Assembly (NCBI RefSeq): GCF_000243275.1
Contig: NZ_CM001437.1
Location: forward strand, 814,928-878,927
Length of the DNA: 64,000 nucleotides
Direction: 5' to 3'
Origin: Myroides odoratus DSM 2801
GTDB lineage: Bacteria; Bacteroidota; Bacteroidia; Flavobacteriales; Flavobacteriaceae
Shown here: in pieces, positions 24,319 to 31,505 of the stretch
How the letters are laid out: the number at the start of each line of letters is the position of its first letter
Position numbering within the stretch: position 1 is the first letter of the stretch
The notes under the pieces: model-generated
Told to the model about the DNA's origin: nothing
Database searches by the model: none
Seen by the model: only the letters and a program-made list of their open reading frames with translations
Made by a program: the position numbers and the translations under genes

Positions 24319-24474
24319 TCATAAACTATGACGCTTCTTCCAGTACTCTAAAAGGTCGTTAAGTTCCTGTACTGCTGCGTTATACTTCGCTGGGACTTTC
24401 TTTTTACGAATGGATTGGTTATTGCCTGACAATACCTTACTTAGTTCCGCTACGTTGATTAATTCATTTATCAT
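24319..24474 (-). CDS. Small putative DNA-binding protein (51 aa)
   Basis: The start at 24474 (MINELINVAELSKVLSGNNQ) is preferred over an in-frame ATG at 24531, because the extra codons are only a repeated operator-like sequence. NVAELSKVLSGNNQSIRKKK is helix-turn-helix-like, followed by a helix ending LLEYWKKRHSL. A tiny regulator controlling its own promoter through the duplicated upstream sites is a reasonable reading, but no family is recognised. Confidence 0.55.
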   Translation of the reverse strand: MINELINVAELSKVLSGNNQSIRKKKVPAKYNAAVQELNDLLEYWKKRHSL

Positions 24475-24477
24475 AAT

Positions 24478-24525
24478 ATACAGTTTTATGTACTTTTCTC
24501 CCGAGCTAAGATACAGTTTTATGTA
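24478..24525 (-). promoter_or_regulatory. Duplicated operator-like site
   Basis: ATACAGTTTTATGTA occurs at 24478-24492 and again at 24511-24525, each with TACA/TGTA half-sites, 33 bases apart (three helical turns). They lie immediately upstream of the 51-aa regulator start. Confidence 0.5.
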
Positions 24526-25013
24526 TTTCAATCAAAACTAAACTACACAAACAAAAAGCAAGCTAAACGACAGCGCGTTTGTGTTTGTTTTTTCAACCTC
24601 CTTCCCTCACATCAATACGATTCATTTGCTATTATATCTCATAACAGTTCAATTATTTACTCATCTTAATAGTTGTATGCACGAACTTTAATTAAAGCCT
24701 TTAAAACAAAGGGAATTAAGTTATTATAAGCTTTGTCTATTGAATTGTACTGTACCATAGAAATTACGTATCAAAACTTTTCAAACAATGCTTTTTTATG
24801 TAAAATTCTTACTATACATTTGTGTAGTAGAAAATAAGAAATAAAACATCTTCTTTTTACACTCCCCCCTGGGGGCGTTCTTTGACTTACTGTCTGCTCT
24901 CTTATATGTCTTGGTTGTAGTTGTTAGATTATAACTAAGCGAATCAGGCTTGATAATTACCACTATGCAAGCCGTTACCACAAATATTAAATAACCCTAT
25001 TAAAACTTATAAA
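24526..25013 (+). promoter_or_regulatory. Long leader/promoter region of the rightward phage genes
   Basis: About 490 bases without a convincing gene. TACATTTG at 24815-24822 fits a plus-strand -7 box, giving a leader of about 185 bases. Within it is a loopless G/C palindrome (CCCCCTGGGGG, 24865-24875), striking in this AT-rich DNA. Stem arms ACACAAAC (24545) and GTTTGTGT (24578) lie near the left edge. Confidence 0.4.
24993..25005 (+). repeat. AACCCTATTAAAA leader motif, copy 1
   Basis: Exact 13-mer eight bases before the J-domain gene. It is preceded by GTTACCACA, which is also found in two downstream hairpin loops. Confidence 0.6.
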
Positions 25014-25523
25014 ATGGATACAAACTATTTTACAAATTGCAAAACATTAGACGAAGCTAAGAACTTATTTAAAAAGCTTTGTTTTGAGTTACATCCTGAC
25101 ACTAGTGGTTACAACTCACAATCTGAATTCATACAAATGTTTAAGGAATTCAAATCTTTAGAAAACCGTTTCAATACTTCTAACACAGAAGAAAATAAAA
25201 ACAACTCTTTTAATGCTGAACAATTCTATAACATCGTAAAGATGTTCGAAGGATTAGAAGGAATCAATATTTCTTTTGTCGGTTCCTTTATATGGCTTAC
25301 AGACTTAACACCCGGGGCGATGTACTCACAAAAAGAAAGAATCAAAACTATTGCGATTGATAATTATAACGCTCCCCGCTGGGCAGGACAAAAGAAGTCT
25401 TGGTATTTCTCTCCTAGTGATTATGTGAAGAAAGGAAGATCTAACAAAGACCTAAGCGAATTAAAAGATTTATTCGGCTCTACTGATTTTCAAACTAAGT
25501 CAAACTTAAAACTAGCAATGTAA
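25014..25523 (+). CDS. J-domain-like protein (169 aa)
   Basis: Residues about 8-55 read as a J domain: TLDEAKNLFKKLCFELHPDT with the HPD tripeptide that stimulates DnaK ATPase, then a basic/aromatic helix FIQMFKEFKSLENRF. Residues 75-165 are a separate domain (FEGLEGINISFVGSFIWLTD to WAGQKKSWYFSPSDYVKKGR) common with such J proteins in Bacteroidota mobile elements. It heads the rightward operon behind a long leader. With two GroES-like genes elsewhere, it makes a third chaperone-linked gene in this phage. Target and partner are unknown. It overlaps the next gene by one base (TAATG). Confidence 0.75.
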   Translation: MDTNYFTNCKTLDEAKNLFKKLCFELHPDTSGYNSQSEFIQMFKEFKSLENRFNTSNTEENKNNSFNAEQFYNIVKMFEGLEGINISFVGSFIWLTDLTPGAMYSQKERIKTIAIDNYNAPRWAGQKKSWYFSPSDYVKKGRSNKDLSELKDLFGSTDFQTKSNLKLAM

Positions 25524-25765
25524 TGACACCACATCAATACCGCCTTAAAACAGAATCTTTTTGCAAACTAAGAAGCACAAAAGGATTAAACAATGATTTA
25601 GACATAAATGATCAAACTTGGGATCAAAGGCAAATATTAAAAGTCATTGCTTATGACAGGACTTATTCTTTATTAATTGTTGAGAATGAAAACGGTCTTC
25701 AATGGAAAACAGATTTAAAAAAAATGGAATTCTGTTGGGAAGACGGAAGAAAAGTAAATAAATAA
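25523..25765 (+). CDS. Small phage protein (80 aa)
   Basis: Overlaps the J-domain gene by one base. MTPHQYRLKTESFCKLRSTK start, a beta-rich middle (SLLIVENENGLQWKTDLKKM) and a basic end. No recognised domain; probably translated together with the J-domain protein. Confidence 0.6.
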   Translation: MTPHQYRLKTESFCKLRSTKGLNNDLDINDQTWDQRQILKVIAYDRTYSLLIVENENGLQWKTDLKKMEFCWEDGRKVNK

Positions 25766-25770
25766 CCAAA

Positions 25771-25807
25771 ACCGCCCTTACTACTTACCACACAATGTAA
25801 GGGCGGT
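25771..25807 (+). other. Strong hairpin with TTACCACACA loop
   Basis: ACCGCCCTTAC and GTAAGGGCGGT (11 bp) enclose a 15-base loop containing TTACCACACA. It is not followed by a T tract, so it is not a typical terminator; the 13-mer leader motif follows six bases later. Confidence 0.6.
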
Positions 25808-25812
25808 TACTA

Positions 25813-25825
25813 AACCCTATTAAAA
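25813..25825 (+). repeat. AACCCTATTAAAA leader motif, copy 2
   Basis: Ends directly at the ATG of the 75-aa membrane protein gene. Confidence 0.6.
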
Positions 25826-26053
25826 ATGAAATACAATCTTATCCTTGCCCTTGCGGGCGTGTGCTTGGTACTTACTGTATCTGCTATTTGGGCTTTTCAT
25901 AGCATAACTAAGCAAATCGAAAAAATAGAAGAAGCTAACGAACAATACTACCGCTTCATTTGGAATGATGACCCCGAAGGACTTCCGTCTGCAGGAAACA
26001 AAATTGTTATCGAAGAAATCAACGGTAACACAATCTACCTAGGCAATGAGTAA
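25826..26053 (+). CDS. Small single-pass membrane protein (75 aa)
   Basis: N-terminal membrane helix (residues about 4-25, LILALAGVCLVLTVSAIWAF) then a helix with charged residues (ITKQIEKIEEANEQYYRFIW) and a C-terminal beta segment ending IYLGNE. Could be an N-in anchored inner-membrane protein. Its start lies directly on the leader motif. Unknown role. Confidence 0.6.
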   Translation: MKYNLILALAGVCLVLTVSAIWAFHSITKQIEKIEEANEQYYRFIWNDDPEGLPSAGNKIVIEEINGNTIYLGNE

Positions 26054-26141
26054 TACTAAACACAGCAAGCGCCTAAGCTATCAATTGATAGTATTCGCAC
26101 TCGTTTACTTTACTTTCCAAGTATCAAGAATATTTTTTTAA
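26046..26141 (+). CDS. Tiny membrane peptide (31 aa), candidate
   Basis: ATG at 26046 overlaps the end of the 75-aa gene by eight bases. It encodes MSNTKHSKRLSYQLIVFALV and one membrane helix, ending SRIFF at 26141. A basic N-terminus plus one helix is a believable small membrane peptide, and the overlap suggests translational coupling. The evidence is thin because of its length. Confidence 0.4.
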   Translation: MSNTKHSKRLSYQLIVFALVYFTFQVSRIFF

Positions 26142-26152
26142 CCCTATTAAAG
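26140..26152 (+). repeat. AACCCTATTAAAG leader motif, copy 3
   Basis: Matches the 13-mer at 12 of 13 positions, 35 bases before the 129-aa gene. GAGCA/TGCTC arms (26159-26179) form a hairpin between motif and start codon. Confidence 0.55.
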
Positions 26153-26187
26153 CACCTGGAGCATGTCGTTAAACTGCTCTATTTATC

Positions 26188-26577
26188 ATGAAAACAAAAG
26201 AAGAAGTAATACGTGAAGCGTGGGGAGATAATTATAACGACCAAATAAATAAAAATGGTTGGCTTACAGTAGGTTTTAACTACGAATATAATCACAATGA
26301 TTTTGACACAATAAGATATTTAGACTGCGTGGAAATCAGACCAAAATCACTCCAAGGAATCGAAAGTAATAACGGTTGGATTCGTATTGAAAGTAAAAAA
26401 GATTTACCTAAAGAAAGTTGTCCTGTATTTATCAAAGATTTTACGGGATGCATTTCAGAAATCCCATATTACTACTTTAACGAATACAAGTTATTTAAAG
26501 GACAGAACACCTGTTTAAAATGGGAGGATGTAATAAGTTACTCAACAATTTTTAAACCTAAAAAACCACACTATTAA
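26188..26577 (+). CDS. Hypothetical phage protein (129 aa)
   Basis: MKTKEEVIREAWGDNYNDQI start; the middle (NGWIRIESKKDLPKESCPVF then YYYFNEYKLFKGQN) has the aromatic and Pro-rich pattern of a family found widely in Bacteroidota prophages, apparently binding or decorating something unknown. Overlaps the next start by one base (TAATG). Confidence 0.6.
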   Translation: MKTKEEVIREAWGDNYNDQINKNGWLTVGFNYEYNHNDFDTIRYLDCVEIRPKSLQGIESNNGWIRIESKKDLPKESCPVFIKDFTGCISEIPYYYFNEYKLFKGQNTCLKWEDVISYSTIFKPKKPHY

Positions 26578-26726
26578 TGAAAACAGCAATATACATTCCA
26601 ACTGGAGAAACAGTACAACTAACAAATGAAACAAGGGATTTGTACGGACAAGAAGAAATGAAAGTGATTTTCCCTAATGGAGCTGAACACTTTGAATTTA
26701 TGGACGATTTAAACTTTGAAGCATGA
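26577..26726 (+). CDS. Small phage protein (49 aa)
   Basis: MKTAIYIPTGETVQLTNETR through MDDLNFEA. The ATG shares a base with the upstream stop and the TGA overlaps the next ATG (ATGA), so it is held tightly between two real genes, which is the main reason to believe it. Predicted beta-barrel-like fold; function unknown. Confidence 0.65.
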   Translation: MKTAIYIPTGETVQLTNETRDLYGQEEMKVIFPNGAEHFEFMDDLNFEA

Positions 26727-27172
26727 TACAAGCAAGTGAATTAAGGCTAGGAAACCTAGTATTTGTTGACAACAAGAAATACCATCCCAAACTAAAAAAT
26801 ATTCCTGTAGTAGTTACAGGGATTGAGAAAAAGACATTAACCAATGATCAAAAACAGTCATTCCCTTTTTCTGATTCATCCATAAGAATCGTACCTACTC
26901 AAGGAGAGTTTAAAGATTTAGAGATTGGACAACTGAATGAATTTATCAAACCAATTGAGCTGACAGAAGAAAGATTGCTGCAATGTGGATTTAAACACAC
27001 TGGGAATGGTTTCTACGAATTGTTAGGCACTCACATAGGATTATGTAATATTGGTGATGTATTTTTTAATGTAGGATTTAAAGGGATTACTATTGGTAAT
27101 ATAAAATACCTTCACCAACTCCAGAACCTTTATTTCGCTCTTACAGGAAAAGAATTAGAAATTAATCTTTAG
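26723..27172 (+). CDS. Conserved Bacteroidota phage protein (149 aa)
   Basis: Starts MIQASELRLGNLVFVDNKKY and ends with IKYLHQLQNLYFALTGKELE. This ELRxGN...HQLQNLYFALTG pairing is a recurring phage/prophage protein of this phylum with no assigned function. Residues about 80-110 include IKPIELTEERLLQCGF. Soluble. Start overlaps the 49-aa gene by four bases. Last gene before the hairpin at 27191. Confidence 0.7.
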   Translation: MIQASELRLGNLVFVDNKKYHPKLKNIPVVVTGIEKKTLTNDQKQSFPFSDSSIRIVPTQGEFKDLEIGQLNEFIKPIELTEERLLQCGFKHTGNGFYELLGTHIGLCNIGDVFFNVGFKGITIGNIKYLHQLQNLYFALTGKELEINL

Positions 27173-27190
27173 ATTTACTCAATAAAAAAA

Positions 27191-27219
27191 TCCCGTTGGG
27201 TTACCACACACCAACGGGA
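27191..27219. other. Hairpin with TTACCACACA loop
   Basis: TCCCGTTGG and CCAACGGGA (9 bp) around a loop containing TTACCACACA, as in the hairpin at 25771. It can terminate minus-strand transcription (T run on that strand). On the plus strand TTTTTTT follows 17 bases later. Confidence 0.55.
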
Positions 27220-27239
27220 AACATGTCTGCATTTTTTTA

Positions 27240-27252
27240 AACCCTATTAAAA
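27240..27252 (+). repeat. AACCCTATTAAAA leader motif, copy 4
   Basis: Exact 13-mer, 27 bases before the XRE gene. Confidence 0.6.
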
Positions 27253-27279
27253 ATTTGCAACTACAAAATTAAAAATATT

Positions 27280-27492
27280 ATGTCGTTAAAAGAAGAAATT
27301 GCCCAAAAATTAAAAGCCCGCAGAATTGAACTCGGACTTACTATGGAGGAACTTGCAATACTCGTTTGGGGAGATCCTAAAAAGAGCGGGCAGATTTCCA
27401 ATTATGAGAACGGAAAACGAGCGTTATCTCTCGATACTTTGGAGTTATTTTTGGAAGCTTTACAGATGGAATTAATTTTAAAAAACAGATAA
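27280..27492 (+). CDS. XRE-family helix-turn-helix regulator (70 aa)
   Basis: A single HTH_3 domain: EEIAQKLKARRIELGLTMEE, LAILVWGDPKKSGQISNYEN (recognition helix around SGQISNYENG) and GKRALSLDTLELFLEALQME. Slightly divergent in the turn (WGDPKK inserted). At 70 residues it is a minimal Cro/C-type repressor, probably controlling phage early promoters or the lysogenic switch. It carries its own copy of the leader motif. No partner repressor is visible in the window. Confidence 0.8.
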   Translation: MSLKEEIAQKLKARRIELGLTMEELAILVWGDPKKSGQISNYENGKRALSLDTLELFLEALQMELILKNR

Positions 27493-27638
27493 ACAAAAGA
27501 CCGTAATTTGTATTATTATGTTTATCTAATGTAAAACAGATATAAATGTATTTAAATTTTGCTGTGAAGATGTTGTGCAAATCATTAAAAAATAAAATAC
27601 AAAAACCTAATAATCAATAAATTAAATTACAAAATACT

Positions 27639-27654
27639 AATCCTGACTGGATCA
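27639..27654 (+). other. tRNA 3'-end-like remnant, candidate right attachment site (attR)
   Basis: AATCCTGACTGGATCA numbers exactly as the end of a tRNA: T-loop AAT, T-stem strand CCTGA, acceptor strand CTGGATC, discriminator A. No 5' half is present. It lies at the join between phage genes and host genes and is followed by a terminator, as expected when a phage integrates into a tRNA gene. Confidence 0.5.
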
Positions 27655-27656
27655 CA

Positions 27657-27687
27657 AAAAAGCCTTGGAAAAATCGAAGGCTTTTTT
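27657..27687. terminator. Terminator at the phage/host junction
   Basis: AAAAAGCCTT and AAGGCTTTTT (10 bp) around a 10-base loop, T tracts on either strand. Three bases after the tRNA-end remnant and 24 bases past the stop of the host membrane-protein gene. Confidence 0.75.
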
Positions 27688-27710
27688 ATTTATTTGAAGG
27701 AAGCTTAAGT

Positions 27711-28754
27711 CTAGGCTTTCGGATTACTAAATCCGTTTTTTTCTTTCGTACTTCTCAGAAAAATCAAACGGTCCTTAAAAACCAGATATTCTACCTGCAT
27801 GGGGGTCTCTACCGAATGCAAGAAAGTATTATTTAAAGCTGATACATTAGATTGAATATGATGTAAACCACCTGATAATCTAATCCAACCCTCTTGTGTT
27901 GCAGCACTTCTATGTCGTACTTCCGTCAAATACCACTCTGCGGCAGTACCCCGAAAAACCTGTACTGCTACTGATGCATCTCTTTTATTTCTAAGTGCCT
28001 GTATTTGGGATAGATTCATCAATAGATATATAGTAAATAGCAAAAAGATCGTCGAACCAAAAATGACACACATATAACCAAACATTTCCCAACTTGCACT
28101 CCCCTCTTGATATTCAACTAATCCTAAAGTTCCTAGAATAATAAGAAAAATAATCCCTGCAAGTAATGCAAATTCCCCTACCCCTTTCCATTGCCTACGA
28201 GATACGATTCGCCAATCTTCTGCAGTTGCCTGTCGGTCCTTCATGCATTGATCTTGATTAGGATAAATAGCTCCAGCAATCTTCCCATTCGCTAATAAGT
28301 AGAGTTCTATCGCTTCAGTGGTTTTGGCAACAACCTCCTTAAATTGAATCCCCCGAAATGTTCCAAATCCTGGAACAATTAATGTGCTTTCGAAAACTTG
28401 CCCATCAATGATATACCTTACGCGTTTTCTAGGCAACGACTGTATATGTTCCAATTGTCCTTTAATCACTGAAAAATCCCCCTTATCCAGCGTATTATCT
28501 AACAATTTCGTCCATTTATAATGATAGAAGACAAAGTAGCTACATAGAGCAAAAAAAAAGAATAAGATAAGCACTAAAGCCAATTGAAAACCTATGTTTT
28601 GCCCCATAAAAGCATTAATAGCAATGAGGAGTACAACCAAAGAGAAGCAAGCTGCAACACCTGAGATAGAAGAGTAAATTTTATGATACCTTCTGTGCTC
28701 TTGCAATATCCTGTGAATTAACGGCGGTAAGATGGAGGAGGTCTTTTGATTCAT
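27711..28754 (-). CDS. Integral membrane protein of unknown function (347 aa)
   Basis: Two N-terminal membrane helices (about 32-50 and 56-78), a soluble domain (about 90-195, with IPGFGTFRGIQFKEVV-like strands), two more helices (about 195-215 and 227-250), and a cytosolic C-terminal domain of about 90 residues ending FSNPKA. The layout suggests a sensor or PH-like regulatory membrane protein. The first host gene after the prophage. No known family recognised. Confidence 0.7.
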   Translation of the reverse strand: MNQKTSSILPPLIHRILQEHRRYHKIYSSISGVAACFSLVVLLIAINAFMGQNIGFQLALVLILFFFFALCSYFVFYHYKWTKLLDNTLDKGDFSVIKGQLEHIQSLPRKRVRYIIDGQVFESTLIVPGFGTFRGIQFKEVVAKTTEAIELYLLANGKIAGAIYPNQDQCMKDRQATAEDWRIVSRRQWKGVGEFALLAGIIFLIILGTLGLVEYQEGSASWEMFGYMCVIFGSTIFLLFTIYLLMNLSQIQALRNKRDASVAVQVFRGTAAEWYLTEVRHRSAATQEGWIRLSGGLHHIQSNVSALNNTFLHSVETPMQVEYLVFKDRLIFLRSTKEKNGFSNPKA

Positions 28755-28937
28755 GCGGTTACTTTATCTTTTGCTGTAAAGTTAATTTGTTATTTCTGAT
28801 AAAACAATGCAGTCAAGTTGTCCTATTACAAATCCAGGCTTCGCTCTTTGGTGCAAAATTAGAACCTGGTTATTCTCCTTTTATTTTCCGTAGAAACAAA
28901 GGTCAAATGAATAGAAAGAAAAGAACGCTATCTACAC

Positions 28938-29099
28938 AAGAAAGAAAAACTGCCTATCTTGTTAAGAATTAAAGGTTTATTTTTTTAACATTTTAACTTC
29001 TTCTATCTTTAAAAGAACCAATTTTAAACGATAAATAAAAATGAAAAAATTACTAGTAGGATTAGCCTTAGCACTTTCTTTTGGTTCATTTGCCAACAC
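28938..29099 (+). repeat. Direct repeat copy 1: leader and signal-peptide region
   Basis: About 160 bases that recur at 29702-29860 with few changes, from AAGAAAGAAAAACT through the first 19 codons of the downstream gene. Contains the promoter and leader, including TATCTTTA (7 of 8 to a -7 box). Confidence 0.75.
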
Positions 29100-29421
29100 T
29101 AAAGAAAACGATACAAACGAACAAGTCATAGAAGTACAAAATTGTTATCAGATAGAAATATACGCGGTTGAATTTTTTCAAGGGATAAAGCTTGGTTCCA
29201 TGAAAATTGGAACCCATCGCAATCTCTGTACGAGTTCGGAAGCGTGGACGTGGTATAATGAAGTAATAGCCTCTTATGACGGGGTAGGTGGATATAACCC
29301 ATTGACAAAAACCGAAGTTCGAATCCAAATTCCTTTGATGCCAGAGCTATTAGCAAAAGATAAATGTAATGATTTAGGATTCAGTGTTGTAACAAAGCCA
29401 TTACCTTCAGAGATCATGTAA
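29041..29421 (+). CDS. Small secreted protein A (126 aa), duplicated family
   Basis: Signal peptide MKKLLVGLALALSFGSFANT with cleavage expected after Ala18. The mature part shares with the next gene the phrases NCYQIEIYAVEFFQG, GTHRNLCTSSEAWTWY and ASYDG, with two spaced Cys possibly forming a disulfide. No known domain. Gene and promoter region were duplicated in tandem with 29802-30167. Probably periplasmic or secreted. Confidence 0.7.
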   Translation: MKKLLVGLALALSFGSFANTKENDTNEQVIEVQNCYQIEIYAVEFFQGIKLGSMKIGTHRNLCTSSEAWTWYNEVIASYDGVGGYNPLTKTEVRIQIPLMPELLAKDKCNDLGFSVVTKPLPSEIM

Positions 29422-29455
29422 AAGAAAAGAAAAATTTTCTTTCTATAAAAGCACT

Positions 29456-29488
29456 AAGCTACTAAGTAAAATTAGTAGCTTTTTTTTA
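29456..29488 (+). terminator. Terminator after secreted protein A
   Basis: AAGCTACTAA and TTAGTAGCTT (10 bp) around a six-base loop, then TTTTTT. Confidence 0.75.
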
Positions 29489-29701
29489 AAAAGCAACCTA
29501 TTGTTCATTCTTCTATCTTCTCTTACTTTCATTGAATGCTCTTTTCTTTCAAGATGGTAAGCATCAAATAAATTCGCAACCAAACTCGTGATTTTCCAAT
29601 ACAACAATCAGATTTACTTGTTCAATGAATGTCTCTTATTTTCTCTTTCACAAAAAATGAATACAACAGTATATCACTGTTTGCTATACAATAGGTATAA
29701 A

Positions 29702-29860
29702 AGAAAGAAAAACTACCTATCTTGTTAAGAATTAAAGGTTTATTTTTTTAACATTTTAACTTCTTCTATCTTTAAAAGAACCAATTTTAAACGATATAAC
29801 AATGAAAAAATTACTAGTAGGGCTAGCCTTAGCACTTTCTTTTGGTTCATTTGCCAACAC
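29702..29860 (+). repeat. Direct repeat copy 2: leader and signal-peptide region
   Basis: Second copy of the 28938-29099 block, offset by 764 bases at its start and by 761 at the start codons, because copy 2 is three bases shorter just before the ATG. Confidence 0.75.
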
Positions 29861-30167
29861 AGGAGAAATAGACAAACAAGAAGAGCAACGATTAGAAAGA
29901 ATCAACTGTTACGAAATACAAATTTATGCAGTAACATTGAACCAAGGGGTTGAAGTAAATTCTACACGAATTGGAATACATCATAAAAGCTGTACAGATA
30001 GCGAATCTCGTATTTGGTATCAAGAGGTTGTATCCTCGTATGACGGGATGTTCCATTACGATCGTCAAACACAAACAGGGATATTAGTACAAATCCCTTT
30101 AATGCCTCACCAAATGGCTGATGACGTTTGTGGAATATACACAACCATGCCCGTTATTACTAAATAA
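29802..30167 (+). CDS. Small secreted protein B (121 aa), paralogue
   Basis: Signal peptide identical to its neighbour over 20 residues, then a diverged mature domain with the same spacing: NCYEIQIYAVTLNQG, GIHHKSCTDSESRIWYQEVV, SSYDG and QIPLMPHQMA. The leader and signal sequence stay nearly identical while the mature part has changed, which fits recent duplication with selection or gene conversion at the 5' end. Unknown function. Confidence 0.7.
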   Translation: MKKLLVGLALALSFGSFANTGEIDKQEEQRLERINCYEIQIYAVTLNQGVEVNSTRIGIHHKSCTDSESRIWYQEVVSSYDGMFHYDRQTQTGILVQIPLMPHQMADDVCGIYTTMPVITK

Positions 30168-30174
30168 TATACAA

Positions 30175-30208
30175 ATAGGGTGTCTTTTTGAGACACCCTA
30201 TTTTTTTC
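30175..30208 (+). terminator. Terminator after secreted protein B
   Basis: ATAGGGTGTCT and AGACACCCTAT (11 bp) close a five-base loop, then TTTTTT. Confidence 0.8.
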
Positions 30209-30266
30209 TACAAAATATATTCGCTTCTATTTCGCAACTGAGTTAAAATACCAATTCCATACAAAC

Positions 30267-31442
30267 CTATTCTTCTTTAATTGCATAGCAAGCTAGATAT
30301 AGCCCATGACAAACAAGTAGAGCTAAACCAGTTAAGAGCAATAAATCTACAGGAATTAAATTGGTAGCTGCAGAGATAATAAAGGTCAACATCAACTGCA
30401 AAGACCCTAACAAAGCAGAAGCAGATCCGCTATTTTCATGGAAAGGTTCTAAGGCTAATTTAGTTGTTGCTGGGAATAAAACACCCAAGGTAAAAATAAT
30501 AAAAAACAAAGGAACTAAAAGCCATTCAATGGGTTGTTGCATCATACATAACCCAAGGAAAATTATACTACAAAAGAGTCCCAGTATCGTGGTGTATAAA
30601 ATAATCTGACGAATGGACCACCAACGGGTAAAGGCACTCGATACCCAAGCCCCTACCATCAATCCAACTGCATTAAAAGCAAAGATATAGCTAAATATTG
30701 CAGAGGATAATTGACCATATTCCATAATTAAATAAGGTGCATTGGCCAGGTAAATCATCAATATACTGTAAGTTACACTACCAATTAAGGTATATTTCAA
30801 GAAGATTTTCACTCGTAATACCGCTCTAAAATCTTGAATTAAATTGCGCTTTTGTACAGGAGCTATTGTCTTGACTTTCGTTTCTGGTAAGAAAAACACA
30901 ACCAAAAGCAACGAAATAATACCAAGTGCTAAGAGGGTAATAAACGTAGATTGCCATGTAAAATGCGACACTAAAAAGTTTCCTGCAACAGGTCCAATAA
31001 TTGGAGCAACACCAGCAATAATAGCTAAGAGTGAAAATACACGCATGGTATCATCTTGTTCGAAATACTCATTGACAATTGCCCTCGCGATTACCACACC
31101 TGCACAACCCGCAAAAGCTTGAAAAAAACGAGCAATCCAAAACTGTTCAATATTCACGGAATAAATACAAGCAATAGTCGCGGCTATAAAAAGCAACAAT
31201 GAGGCAATTGTTGGCCATTTACGCCCATACTTATCTGAAATAATTCCCCAAAACAATTGACCAACAGCAAACCCCGCTAAAAATGTTGAAATTGAAAATT
31301 GAACTGCCTTTAAATCGGTTTGATAGTATTGAGAGATCTTCAAAAATCCTGGTAAATACAAATCAATACTAAAAGGCTCTAATGCAGATAATAGGGCCAA
31401 AATAAAGACCACAATAAACTGCTGTTTCTTTAACTTACTCAT
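30267..31442 (-). CDS. Bcr/CflA-family multidrug efflux MFS transporter
   Basis: 391 residues with 12 hydrophobic segments. N-terminal LSALEPFSIDLYLPGFLKIS is the typical TM1 motif of the Bcr/CflA branch (drug:H+ antiporter, DHA1), and GIISDKYGRKWPTIASLLLF is the conserved motif A loop between TM2 and TM3. Motif C-like GVAPIIGPVAGNFL is in TM5. Expels compounds such as bicyclomycin or sulfonamides in other species; the substrate here is unknown. The AraC-type regulator gene lies 63 bases upstream on the same strand and may control it. Confidence 0.85.
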   Translation of the reverse strand: MSKLKKQQFIVVFILALLSALEPFSIDLYLPGFLKISQYYQTDLKAVQFSISTFLAGFAVGQLFWGIISDKYGRKWPTIASLLLFIAATIACIYSVNIEQFWIARFFQAFAGCAGVVIARAIVNEYFEQDDTMRVFSLLAIIAGVAPIIGPVAGNFLVSHFTWQSTFITLLALGIISLLLVVFFLPETKVKTIAPVQKRNLIQDFRAVLRVKIFLKYTLIGSVTYSILMIYLANAPYLIMEYGQLSSAIFSYIFAFNAVGLMVGAWVSSAFTRWWSIRQIILYTTILGLFCSIIFLGLCMMQQPIEWLLVPLFFIIFTLGVLFPATTKLALEPFHENSGSASALLGSLQLMLTFIISAATNLIPVDLLLLTGLALLVCHGLYLACYAIKEE

Positions 31443-31505
31443 ACTCTTTTTCTAAAAGTGCAAAAATACGTCGAGGTTAAAGAGTAAAACTTATCCTAAT
31501 AGGAC

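Noticed and set aside
24796..24981. 61-codon minus-strand frame
   Set aside because: Runs antisense through the leader and promoter of the rightward phage genes, with low complexity.
28787..28972. 61-codon plus-strand frame
   Set aside because: Covers the leader and promoter repeat of the duplicated secreted-protein gene and has no protein-like pattern; likely chance.
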